Shown here: piece after piece, positions 36,217 to 46,269 of the stretch | How the letters are laid out: each line of letters begins with the position of its first letter | Numbering within the stretch: the stretch's first letter is position 1 | Assembly: GCA_963804245.1 (NCBI GenBank) | Contig: CAWDPQ010000020.1 | Span: 186,001-250,000, forward strand | Origin: CAWDPQ01 sp963804245 | Lineage (GTDB): Bacteria; Acidobacteriota; Vicinamibacteria; Vicinamibacterales; 2-12-FULL-66-21 | Length of the DNA: 64,000 nucleotides | Reading direction: 5' to 3' | Translations under genes and position numbers: made by a program | The notes under the pieces: generated by a model | The model's input: only the letters and a program-made list of their open reading frames with translations | Database searches by the model: none | Told to the model about the DNA's origin: nothing

Positions 36217-38331
36217 CTATCGTTGCCTCACACGGTCTGGCAAGCGAAGCGTGAAGGTCGATCCCCGGCCCGGCTCGCTCTCGAGCTCAATCGTACCCCC
36301 CAACATCTGCGAAAGGCGGCGACATATCGAGAGGCCGAGACCGGTGCCGCCGTAGCCACGCGCGGGCGAACTGTCGAGCTGGCGGAAGTCCTCGAAGACC
36401 TTCACCTGATCGTCTGGGGGAATCCCCACGCCGGTATCTTTCACGGCGATGTCGACGAACCGGTTCTTGCCATTATGCGTCGCGCTGATGGTCACCGAGC
36501 CGGCCGGCGTGAATTTCAACGCGTTGCTCAGCAGGTTGAGGACGATCTGCTTCACCTTTTGCCGGTCGCTCTTGAGCGACGGCAGCGAGCGCGGCATGCG
36601 CGCGGACACGACGAGGTTCGAACGCTTGATGATCGGCTCGAGCTCCGACATCACCTCATTCACGAGCTCCGGGAATCGGAACGTGGAGAGATTGAGGGGC
36701 ATCCGGCCCGCTTCGATCCTCGTGATATCGAGAATGTCGTTGATGAGCGCGAGCAGATGTCGCGAGTTCGAGTCGATCCGCGTCAGGCTCTTTCTCTGCT
36801 GATCCGAGACCGGCCCGGTCACGCCGTTGAGCAGCATGTGCGTGTAACCCAGGATCGCGTTCAGCGGCGTGCGGAATTCATGCGACATGTTCGCCAGGAA
36901 CTGCGACTTGAGCGCCGAAGCCTGCTCGAGCGCGATGTGCTGACGTCGCAGCAGCTCGTTCTGATCCGCCAGCTCCGCCGTCGCCTCCTGAACCTTGCGT
37001 TCGAGTTCCGCCGACGCTTGTTTCAGCTGTTCGAAGAGACGCGCCTTTTCGATCGCTTCCGTCATGTCGTGAAGGATCGTCACGACCCACATCAGCTCGC
37101 CCTGCTCGGACAGGATCGTCCCGGCGACACCTTCCACCGGCAGCGCACGCCCGGTGATCGGATCGGATAGCTGGATCTCACCGCGATAGCGCTGCTCACC
37201 GGTTCGCGTCAGGACGTTCGAGACGAATGACGTGAGGTGGGCACCATTCGCGCGCACGTGCCGCTGCGCCGCCTCGCTGGCCGTACCCGGGACGTTGAAC
37301 AGCCGTTCCGCCGGCTCGTTCATCAGAACGATGTCGCCTTCCTGATCGGTGACGAGGATCGGGTCGGCGACCGAATCGATGATGAGATCGAGGCGGTGGC
37401 GCTCGTCGCGCACCTCAGCCTGCGCGACGCGCAGCGTGCGGTAGCTCTCTTCGATTTCCTCTTTCGCGCGCGCAAGGTCGGTGACGTTGCGCAAGATGGA
37501 CACGACGTAAGTGCCCTGCCGCTCGTCCTTGGCGCGCGAGCTGAGCAACTCGAAGAGCAGATCCGACCCCTCGAGCGGATCCACCAGCAACAGCTCCCGC
37601 CGCGCCAGCTCCAGCTCGGTCACCGCATTGGTGGAGAGTGCGGCGGAGAACAGCATGTTGTTCAACGCCACGGCGCGGCGCCAGCCCTCGCTCGCGTCTT
37701 CCGGCGCAGCAAAGAGCTTCTCCGCATGGCTGTTCGCGATGATCAGCTTCCCTTCCGTGTCGGTCAGCAGGATGGGATCGGTGACGGCGTTGATGATGCT
37801 GTACAGGAGCATCCGCTCCTGACGTGATTCGGCCAGCGTCTGCCGGCTCAGGATGCGGGCAATCTGCTTGGAGAGCAGACCGGCCAGCCAACTCACCTCC
37901 GGCGCCAGCTCGCGTCCGGTGCTGCTCGTGAGCAGCAACCCATGCGCATTGCCATCGTCGGACCGCAGAGGCAACGCGTGAAAGCGGCCCTCGACCGGCG
38001 AACGAAACGATTGTGGTGGACCGTCGAAGTAAGTGGCTTCTCTGAGGTACAGCGCCTTCACGAGGGGATGGCCTTCATCCTCGCGTGTGACGACGAAATC
38101 GACTATGGCGGTGCTCGAAACGTTGTGTTCGGCGACGAGCTGCAGCTGGGAACCGTTGGGCTCGATGATGGCGACCACCGCCTGCTTCACGTTGCTGTGA
38201 GCGGCGAGCCAGTCGATCGCCCGGCGGGCGGAAGCCTGAATATCAACACTGGACAGCAGGAACTCGGCAAGGGCGAGTCTCGCGTCTTCGACACCTGCGA
38301 CCGGCACGGGGCCCGCGACGGCTGGGTGCAC
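36217..38331 (-). CDS. GAF-PAS-PAS sensor histidine kinase
   Basis: The protein has 704 residues. A GAF-like domain covers about 20-165, PAS about 175-290 (AVTDPILLTDTEGKLIIAN), a second PAS about 315-430 (SVADPILVTDQEGDIVLMN), and a coiled coil about 430-475. HisKA has the phospho-His at 484 (NMSHEFRTPLNAILG). HATPase_c has NLLSNALKF, DTGVGIPP and GGTGLGLSICRRL. No transmembrane helix or receiver is seen, so it is a soluble sensor of a cytoplasmic signal. The GTG start lies three bases after the gvpA stop, within the same operon. Confidence 0.93.
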   Translation of the reverse strand: MHPAVAGPVPVAGVEDARLALAEFLLSSVDIQASARRAIDWLAAHSNVKQAVVAIIEPNGSQLQLVAEHNVSSTAIVDFVVTREDEGHPLVKALYLREATYFDGPPQSFRSPVEGRFHALPLRSDDGNAHGLLLTSSTGRELAPEVSWLAGLLSKQIARILSRQTLAESRQERMLLYSIINAVTDPILLTDTEGKLIIANSHAEKLFAAPEDASEGWRRAVALNNMLFSAALSTNAVTELELARRELLLVDPLEGSDLLFELLSSRAKDERQGTYVVSILRNVTDLARAKEEIEESYRTLRVAQAEVRDERHRLDLIIDSVADPILVTDQEGDIVLMNEPAERLFNVPGTASEAAQRHVRANGAHLTSFVSNVLTRTGEQRYRGEIQLSDPITGRALPVEGVAGTILSEQGELMWVVTILHDMTEAIEKARLFEQLKQASAELERKVQEATAELADQNELLRRQHIALEQASALKSQFLANMSHEFRTPLNAILGYTHMLLNGVTGPVSDQQRKSLTRIDSNSRHLLALINDILDITRIEAGRMPLNLSTFRFPELVNEVMSELEPIIKRSNLVVSARMPRSLPSLKSDRQKVKQIVLNLLSNALKFTPAGSVTISATHNGKNRFVDIAVKDTGVGIPPDDQVKVFEDFRQLDSSPARGYGGTGLGLSICRRLSQMLGGTIELESEPGRGSTFTLRLPDRVRQR

Positions 38332-38334
38332 GAA

Positions 38335-38724
38335 TTACCCTTCGCTCTTGGTCCGTTTCCGCGTCGCCCGGCCGACCTTGGTGGCCGCGAGCTCCCGGCC
38401 GACCTTGGTGGCCGCAGGCTGAAGCTCCCGGCCGACCTTGGTGGCCGCAAGCTCGGCGCGCAATGCCGCGTTCTCTGCGATGACGTTCTGGTGCGCTGTT
38501 GTGAGTTCGCCCGCCGGGCGGGATACCGGCGAGACCTGACCCACGGCTTCTGAATACTTCAAATATGTGTCGATGGACGCCACGACAACCCTGGCCTCGA
38601 CGGTAATCAGGTCGATGCCGACCAGCGAGACCCGGACCCACGCATCGATGACGATGCCCTTGTCCAGCACGCGGTCGAGCACGTCAATAAGACTTGTGCC
38701 GCCAGCTGCTCGTTCAACTGCCAT
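38335..38724 (-). CDS. gvpA: GvpA-type gas vesicle structural protein with repeat tail
   Basis: The protein has 129 residues. The first 65 match the GvpA consensus closely: TSLIDVLDRVLDKGIVIDAW, VRVSLVGIDLITVEARVVVA, SIDTYLKYSEAVG. A roughly 60-residue C-terminal tail follows, which is unusual for GvpA. It is charged and contains three copies of AATKVGREL-like sequence before a basic end. The start ATG 38724 has a GAGGAG ribosome site eight bases upstream. It is the best candidate for the main shell protein of the cluster, although the tail raises the possibility of a specialised subunit. Confidence 0.9.
   Translation of the reverse strand: MAVERAAGGTSLIDVLDRVLDKGIVIDAWVRVSLVGIDLITVEARVVVASIDTYLKYSEAVGQVSPVSRPAGELTTAHQNVIAENAALRAELAATKVGRELQPAATKVGRELAATKVGRATRKRTKSEG
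38370..38448. repeat. Three direct repeats in the gvpA tail
   Basis: Nineteen bases (GGCCGACCTTGGTGGCCGC) occur at 38370-38388, 38397-38415 and 38430-38448, with 27- and 33-base spacing. Both spacings are multiples of three, so the coded peptide repeat AATKVGREL stays in frame. Confidence 0.9.
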
Positions 38725-38743
38725 TCTGCAACTCCTCGGTCCG

Positions 38744-39098
38744 CTATCGCCGTCGCCGTGCCGAACGCGCCGCCGTTGCTGTCGTGACCGCCGTTGCCGC
38801 AGTCAACGCCTCGACCTTCCGTTCCAGTTGCCGCACTTGCGCCTGCAACTCCTCGTGCTCAGCCGCCACACGCCGCTGTCCACCAGGGGACAGATCGCGG
38901 TCTGTACCTCCACCAGTCGAGGCCGATTTCCTGCGCTTTGTCGAGCGAGCAGACGAGCAGCCGGATCCGTATGGTCAGCAGCTCGACTTCCGCCAGCGAT
39001 ACCTTGATATCTCCCGCGATCACCAGCCCTTTGTCGAGCACCCGATCGAGGACATCGACCAGGCCGGTGGCGCGATGGGAAGGAAGGTCCAGAGCCAT
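38744..39098 (-). CDS. Second GvpA-family protein, frameshifted
   Basis: The GvpA-like core is TGLVDVLDRVLDKGLVIAGD, IKVSLAEVELLTIRIRLLVC and SLDKAQEIGLDWW. The KAxEIGxDWW ending is typical of GvpJ/GvpS-like minor shell proteins. The original frame stops soon after, but one base over it continues with a coiled-coil tail (EHEELQAQVRQLERKVEAL) and a basic end, stopping at 38744-38746. One extra base near 38905 is inferred. ATG 39098 is first in the leftward gas-vesicle operon. It has no ribosome site, and a TATAGT box is eight bases away. Confidence 0.8.
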
Positions 39099-39106
39099 TC
39101 GAAGCG

Positions 39107-39112
39107 ACTATA
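39107..39112 (-). promoter_or_regulatory. -10 box TATAGT, promoter of leftward gvp operon
   Basis: TATAGT on the minus strand ends eight bases before the ATG at 39098, implying a leaderless start. The 39099-39193 gap also has a TTAACGGG/CTGTTAAG pair of inverted elements further upstream that could be an operator. No clear -35 is found. Confidence 0.45.
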
Positions 39113-39193
39113 ACCCACGCTTTCTGCAACGGGCAATGAGTTCCCAGCCCGTTAACCCTTGACAACCAAGCCTTAACAGCCCGGCGAGCCTGC

Positions 39194-39637
39194 TCACTTC
39201 CGCACCGTGCCAGATTCGGAGATTGCCTCCACGAGCTCGCCGGTTCGCTGGTCGCGGTTGACGCGCGTGGCGACGTCCGCCTGGGAGATGATGCCGACAA
39301 GGCGCCCGGACCCGTCGACGACCGGCATTCGCCGCACCTGTCGTTCAGCCATCAGCGCCAGGGCCTGATCGACGTCATCCTCGGCACGGCACGCGGCCGG
39401 ATTCGAAGTCATGGCCTCGCTCACCGTCGCTTCGTCAACTTGACGGCCTTCCGCGACTACTTTCACTACGATGTCGCGGTCGGTCACTATGCCTACCAGA
39501 CGCTTCGAGGCCCGCGAGTCCACAACCGGAATCGCGCCCACATCGTGCTGTTTCATCAGGCGCGCCACGCTGCGGCTGGGGTCGGTCGGCTCGCACGCGA
39601 CCGGATCAGGGGTCATCACATCACCGCACTTCGACAT
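39194..39637 (-). CDS. CBS-domain pair protein
   Basis: This 147-residue protein has two CBS repeats: VMTPDPVACEPTDPSRSVAR to KRLVGIVTDRDIVVKVV, and AMTSNPAACRAEDDVDQALALM to RLVGIISQADVAT. Stand-alone CBS pairs bind adenosyl nucleotides and act as energy or stress sensors. A strong GGAGGAGG ribosome site precedes ATG 39637. The gene lies upstream of no obvious partner; it is transcribed in the same direction as the gas-vesicle arm, 95 bases before it. Confidence 0.92.
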   Translation of the reverse strand: MSKCGDVMTPDPVACEPTDPSRSVARLMKQHDVGAIPVVDSRASKRLVGIVTDRDIVVKVVAEGRQVDEATVSEAMTSNPAACRAEDDVDQALALMAERQVRRMPVVDGSGRLVGIISQADVATRVNRDQRTGELVEAISESGTVRK

Positions 39638-39694
39638 GTCTCCTCCTCCGCAGTAAGGCTGGAAAAGAGTGACGATGCAAGGCAGCGGCCAGAG

Positions 39695-41279
39695 CTAGCC
39701 GCCGGTTTTCAGCTCGCGTTTGAGAATCTTGCCGGTGCCGCCCAATCGGCAGGGAATCCCGGAACTCGATGATGCGCGGGTATTTGAAGGCGGCGAACTG
39801 CTCGCGGCTCCATTCGAGGAGCTCGGCCTCCGTCAACGCCGAATCCTTACGCCGGACCACGACGGCCTTGATTTCCTCACCCAGACGTTCGTCCGGCACC
39901 CCAATCACGGCGGCCAGCGACACACCGGGGTGGGTCATCAGGACCTCCTCGATTTCACGCGGATACACATTGAAGCCACCGCGAATGATCATGTCCTTCG
40001 TGCGATCGACGATCGTCAGGTATCCCTCGTCGTCCAGCGTCCCGACGTCCCCTGTGTGGAACCACCCGTTGCGCATCGCTTCGGCCGTCGCTTCGGGACG
40101 GTTGTAATACCCCTTCATCACGTTGGGGCCGCGGATCACGACTTCGCCGCGCTCCCCGGTCGGCACGGATCGTCCGTGGGGATCGACGCAGCGGATCTCG
40201 ACGCCAAAAATCGGCTGGCCTACGGTTCCTGGCTTCGTCGGCCGGTGCAGCTGGTTGAAAGAGGCGACAGGAGAGGTTTCCGACAGACCGTAGCCTTCGA
40301 GGATGCGGACGCCGAACGTGGATTCGAACCGGCGCATGACGTCGACCGGCATCGGCGCTCCGCCCGAGACGCACAACCGGAAATGCTCGGCGGCGGGCGC
40401 CGTGTCAATCTGCTGGGCCGTCGCGTATTGCAGCAATGCCCAGTACATCGTCGGCACGCCGATCCAGACCTCGACGCGCTCGCGTTGCATCGACTCGAGC
40501 ACCGCTGCCGGCTCGAAGCGCGGGTGGAGAACGAGGCGAAACCCGCCGAGGAGGCCGGCGTTCATGAGGCAGGTCTGTGCAGTCGAATGAAAGAGTGGCA
40601 ACGTGACGAGAGCGACGGTCTGCTGCGGTCCTCCCACGAGGCCGGGCAGATACATGTCGCGCGACGCCATGGCATTCAGCACCATGTTGCCGTGCGTCAG
40701 CTCCGCTCCCTTGGGATGGCCAGTCGTGCCCGACGTGTAGAGGATGACGGCGGTGTCGTCGGGGCGGCGCGCCCGCGTCTCGACGAGCGGCGGCTGTCCC
40801 TGCATCAACTGGCCCAGGGTGCTCGACCCCGGGACGGGGCTCGGGGCAGCGGGATCGCGCGTCGCAATCACCAGATGTGGACAACCAGCCTCATCGCACC
40901 CCGCACGCGCCATGGCTGCCATCGGCAGTTCGGCCGTGCCTTCGAAAGCGATGAGCGCGCGCGCCCCGCTGTCGCGCAGGTGATAGGCAATCTCGCGGGG
41001 CTTGAAGAGCACGTTCAGCGGGACGACGACGGCGCCCGCTTTCAGGATTCCGAAGTAGGCGATCGGAAACCAGGGCACGTTGGGACAGGAAAGGGCCACG
41101 TGCTCGCCCGGGCGAATGCCCATCGCCGCCAGCCCACCCGCTACCTGCGAGGCATAGGCCGCAATCTGTGCGTAGGTGTAATGGGCTTCACCGCACGTGA
41201 TCGCCACCCAGTCGGGCGTGATCCTCGACTGATGTTCGAGGATGCTCGCAAGGTTCAACGCAGTGGCGTGCGTAGGCAT
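39695..41279 (-). CDS. Acyl-CoA synthetase/AMP-dependent ligase, frameshifted at end
   Basis: This ligase of about 528 residues activates a fatty or aryl acid with ATP and CoA. The ANL motifs are present: AVILYTSGTTGHPKGAELTH (A3), RILEGYGLSETSPVAS (A5), NGWFHTGDVGTLDDEGYL (A7) and IRGGFNVYPREIEEVL (A8). At the end, LPIGRHRQDS should read GGTGKILKRELKTGG, the A10 lysine motif. One extra G near 39755 causes the shift, and the stop is then at 39695-39697. ATG 41279 is taken because the longer upstream reading runs into opcA. Confidence 0.88.
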
Positions 41280-41301
41280 GGAAAAATCACGGACTTGCTC
41301 A

Positions 41302-42239
41302 TCACTCGGTGTGCACGGCGTCTCCCACCGTTCGCACCGCTTTTTCGAACGCCGCATCATGCGATCGCACGCGGAGCTCCTCGCCAATGAGGGCGGCCAG
41401 GTTCTGCTCGCCGAGCGAGGCGATACGTGACGCTTCCCGATCGTTCAAGCGTGCCGATCCCTCAACGCAAGTGCTGCCCGGCACGCGGCGAAGCGCGAGC
41501 TCTTCCTTCCCATTGCCGAAGATCACGGCATTGATCGCTTCGCCAGGCTGTTCTTTGAACTCGACCGCCACGTTGCGCCACTTCAGCGACGTGGCAAGCC
41601 ATGCGGCGAACAGCCGGGCAGAATATGGATCGCTGCCTTTGATTTCGAGTCGGGTAAATCTCGCCGCGGCCTCGGGGACGCCGGGCATGTCGAAGAAATG
41701 CGCCATCAGCGCCCGCCATCGCGTCAGCCCTGTCCAGCGAAGATCGGTAACCGCCGTCTTCTCCGCCATGACGTCGATCCGGCGCCAGACCGGCTCCGGG
41801 TTTTCGACATCAATCACCAGCCGATCTGCGAGCTCGGCCAGGTCTTCAGGTTGTCCCGGCTCGCCGCCACGCCACCAGACGAGCGCCGGGAGACTCGGAA
41901 GCCGGAGAGCCGCCACCGCGTTGTTGACGAACGCCGGCTGCAGACCTTCGAGGGCGATCTCGGACGAAGTCACGCGAACCGATGGCGTCGCCTGATCGCC
42001 ACTGGCGACGAGGATTGCGCGGATGGCGCCGGCGCGTGCGTGCGGCCTCAACGCGTCGGCCGCTTCGAGCAGCCGCGCACAGGGGCCAACCGCCACAACC
42101 GTCGCCGTCGCGGTGGTCGTCAGGGCTCGCGCGGCCGCCATCGGCGGTCGATCGCCGGCGGCAAGCCTGGTCATCGTCGACTCAATCTGCGCGAAGCTCG
42201 TTTCGACACCGTCGGGGAGGAGCTTCCCATCAGCAGCGC

Positions 42240-42243
<4 letters not shown>
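41302..42243 (-). CDS. opcA: OpcA-like glucose-6-phosphate dehydrogenase assembly protein
   Basis: This 313-residue protein resembles OpcA, which activates or assembles glucose-6-phosphate dehydrogenase in cyanobacteria and actinobacteria. Matching segments are ATVVAVGPCARLLEAADALR, LPALVWWRGGEPGQPEDLAE, VIDVENPEPVW, DLRWTGLTRWRALMAHFFD and RLEIKGSDPYSARLFAAWLA. ATG 42243 overlaps the zwf stop (ATGA), so the pair is coupled, which strongly supports the call. Confidence 0.88.
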
Positions 42244-43754
<1,511 letters not shown>

Positions 43755-43785
43755 GCTCGCCGGATTCTGTCACATCCTCATCGGC

Positions 43786-43830
43786 AGCTCGGGGCTGGGG
43801 AGCTCGGCGGCTCGGGGCTCGCGGGCTCGA
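43786..43830. repeat. GCTCGGG-type 7/8-bp repeat array
   Basis: An imperfect run of about six GCTCGGG/GCTGGGG units lies in the 104-base gap between the cytochrome b and zwf genes. No gene or terminator is evident there. Confidence 0.7.
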
Positions 43831-43858
43831 TATGCTTGCAGAGTTATTTTCGCGCCGG

Positions 43859-45418
43859 CTAAGATAGCTCGGCAATGGCCTCGAGCTCGTCCTTGGACAA
43901 GCGTTTGCCGAACGGCGGCATCTCGGCCTCGGGGTTGACCGCTTCCGGGTCGACGATCCAGCGTCGCAGTTCCTCGACGTCATGCTTCTCACCGGCGCGC
44001 GTGAGATCGGGTCCATCCGATCCGCCGTCGCCGTTCAATTTGTGGCAACCGACGCAATATCGGGCGAAGACCGTGGATGCCGTTTCGATCTGCGCTGGAA
44101 AACCTGGATACGGTGCGCGCGACAATTGGTGAACGTACGCGATGATCGCGGCGGCTTCACGTTCGGTAACGGTGACGGGAGGCTCCCGCAATCCCGGCGC
44201 AATCATTTCCGGGTCGCTGACATGCCCGGCCAGCCATTCCGGACCGCGCCCGGCCGACAACTGATCGAGCGGGTCGGCCATTCCTCCCTGACTGTGACAG
44301 CTCGTGCAGCCGCGATTTGCGGCGATCCGTCGTCCGCCGATCTCGCGCGGCGACCACTCCGCCTCAGCCAGCGCGATTGGTCGATCGCGCCAGCCGAGCG
44401 CGGTGAGCGACACCACGGCTCCGAGCCCGACAACGATCGTCAGCAACGCCAGGGGACGCCGGCGCGGTTCACGGTGAGGGGAGCGATCGATCCACGGCAG
44501 GAGCGCGAGGAGCGTCAGAGCGACGCCGGGAAGAACGAGAGCGCCGATGACCTCCCAGTGGCCGGGAAAATACTTGAGAAGCTGGAAGAGTCCGAGGAAA
44601 TACCATTCCGGCCGGGGAACATAGTTGGCATCCGCGGGATCGGCAGGGGCATCGAGCGGGGGCGCCCCGTCCCACGCGAAGGCCGTCAGCAGTGCGAGGA
44701 CTATGGTGACGACGGTCACGTCTCGCGCCGCCTGCGCCGGATAGAAGCGGAACTCCGGCCCGTTGCGCGCACGGACGGGACCGGAGATGCCCTGCCGGCG
44801 CATCATCACGAGGTGCGTCGCCACCAGCAGCACGAGGAGCGCAGGAAGAAAAATGACGTGGACGGCGTACCAGCGAGTCAGCGTGAGCGCGCCTATGGTT
44901 GTTCCGCCCTGTAACGCCGTCGCGACGGCATCCCCGACGAGTGGCGTCAGCCGCGCGATGTTGATCGTGACAACCGTTGCCCAGTACGCACGCTGATCCC
45001 AGGGCAACAGGTACCCGGTCAGTGCGAACTTGAGGATGATGAGGAGCAGGAGAACTCCGGAGATCCAGGTCAGCTCGCGCGGACGTTTGTAGGACGCAAA
45101 CGCGAGAACGCGCAGCAGGTGCACGACGACAGCGACGACGAGGAAGCTGGCACCGTAGTGGTGGAGACCGCGGACCAGCCGTCCGGCGAATCCCGCGGAG
45201 ATGAATCGAATACTTTCGTAGGCGTGATCGGGCGTGGGCGCGTAGTAGAGCGTCAGGAAGGCGCCGGTGAGGAGCTGCACGCCAAGCAGCCCCAGCAGCA
45301 CGCTGCCAAGCGTAAAGAACCAACCGGTACCTGCCGGCAGGCGCTCGTCGAGCAGCACGGAACGGACTCTTCGCCAACCCGTGCGATCGTCGAGCCACTC
45401 CAGACCGCGGCGAATCAC
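43859..45418 (-). CDS. Cytochrome b fused to two c-type haem domains
   Basis: This 519-residue membrane quinol-oxidase subunit has the cytochrome b core with haem His pairs (LHHYGASFLVVAVVVH and AVHVIFLPALLVLLVATH) and the Qo-site PEWYFLGLFQLLKY. The subunit IV region follows, then a soluble part with two CxxCH haem c motifs, CTSCH and CVGCH. Cytochrome b, subunit IV and di-haem c are thus one chain. It forms a bc-type complex with the Rieske protein encoded just upstream; the GTG start overlaps the Rieske stop. It passes electrons from menaquinol or ubiquinol to a periplasmic acceptor. Confidence 0.93.
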   Translation of the reverse strand: MIRRGLEWLDDRTGWRRVRSVLLDERLPAGTGWFFTLGSVLLGLLGVQLLTGAFLTLYYAPTPDHAYESIRFISAGFAGRLVRGLHHYGASFLVVAVVVHLLRVLAFASYKRPRELTWISGVLLLLIILKFALTGYLLPWDQRAYWATVVTINIARLTPLVGDAVATALQGGTTIGALTLTRWYAVHVIFLPALLVLLVATHLVMMRRQGISGPVRARNGPEFRFYPAQAARDVTVVTIVLALLTAFAWDGAPPLDAPADPADANYVPRPEWYFLGLFQLLKYFPGHWEVIGALVLPGVALTLLALLPWIDRSPHREPRRRPLALLTIVVGLGAVVSLTALGWRDRPIALAEAEWSPREIGGRRIAANRGCTSCHSQGGMADPLDQLSAGRGPEWLAGHVSDPEMIAPGLREPPVTVTEREAAAIIAYVHQLSRAPYPGFPAQIETASTVFARYCVGCHKLNGDGGSDGPDLTRAGEKHDVEELRRWIVDPEAVNPEAEMPPFGKRLSKDELEAIAELS

Positions 45419-45921
45419 ACGCGCACCAGCACGGAGTCCGTGGACGCCTCCACACGGACATCAATCGTGTCGAGGGGCCGCGGCGGCGGGCCTTCGATGA
45501 CACGTCCGTGAGCATCGTAGGCGCCGCCATGGCACGGACACCGAAACCGCTTGCCCTCGTGATCCCAACGTACCTGGCAACCGAGGTGGGTACACGTCGC
45601 AGAGAGCGCCTTGACTTGATGGCCATCGCGAACGAGGAACACGGTCTGACGCACGCGCTCGCGATACCACCCATCCGCACGCGGCACACTCAGCACGCGA
45701 GGCACCGGCATGCCTGGCCTCAGGTCGGCGAGCGATCCCGCGCGAAGCCAGCGCTCGCCGCCCGGCTGGCCTCCAGGCCGCAAGGCAAACGCACCCAGCA
45801 GCGCGCCGAGCGCCCCGCTGATGAGAGCTGTCGCACCGTTGATGAGAACCACGAGCGCCCGACGGCGCCCTTGCTGATCGATGGATGCCGGCGCAGGTTC
45901 CGCCGGAGACGAAGACTCCAT
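45415..45921 (-). CDS. Rieske iron-sulfur protein
   Basis: This 168-residue protein has an N-terminal membrane anchor preceded by a twin-arginine-like RRRALVVLINGAT. The [2Fe-2S] site is CTHLGC with CPCHGG, giving two Cys and two His ligands. It is the high-potential subunit of the bc-type complex and is translationally coupled to the cytochrome b gene. ATG 45921 is the first start. Confidence 0.95.
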   Translation of the reverse strand: MESSSPAEPAPASIDQQGRRRALVVLINGATALISGALGALLGAFALRPGGQPGGERWLRAGSLADLRPGMPVPRVLSVPRADGWYRERVRQTVFLVRDGHQVKALSATCTHLGCQVRWDHEGKRFRCPCHGGAYDAHGRVIEGPPPRPLDTIDVRVEASTDSVLVRV

Positions 45922-46269
45922 GGATGCGAGGCTGTTGCGAACGCGGGGCCAAATCGCCCCGGCCGCAAATCACTCGATGCCAGCGACTTAGCGGGTGCGA
46001 TTCGCTCTCTGGAGTTCCGCGATTCGTAAATGGCTTTCGGACGTCACCGCACGATCACGCTCGGACATCTGGAGAGCCGGCTGATCTTCCATTTGTCAGG
46101 CACGGTCTGTATGGTGGCGGACTTCGATACGTTCCAATTGAGTGGCAATCTTCGGAATCGGCGGCTACCTAACGACAAGGGAGTGTGAGCGCCCCTGTTC
46201 TTGAAAAAGCGGTACGATTTGGCGTGCTCAATACCACAACGGGGATGCGCACCGCACACGCGCCGAGGC
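45922..46269. other. Intergenic, no gene seen
   Basis: About 350 bases lie between the divergent Rieske and glycosyltransferase genes. I see no convincing coding frame, RNA gene or terminator. A GGGGCCAAATCGCCCC hairpin lies near 45941-45960. The GC content falls towards the right. Confidence 0.5.

Noticed and set aside
38370..38448. CRISPR-like or attachment-site repeats
   Set aside because: The repeats are in frame inside gvpA, at codon-multiple spacing, and encode a peptide repeat.
39720..41390. Plus-strand open frame of 556 codons
   Set aside because: It is antisense to the acyl-CoA synthetase, which has every ANL motif. The composition is His/Arg/Asp-rich and without motifs.
45922..46269. 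Small gene or RNA in the Rieske-glycosyltransferase gap
   Set aside because: No frame has a start with ribosome site and plausible protein, and no tRNA-like or conserved RNA fold was recognised.
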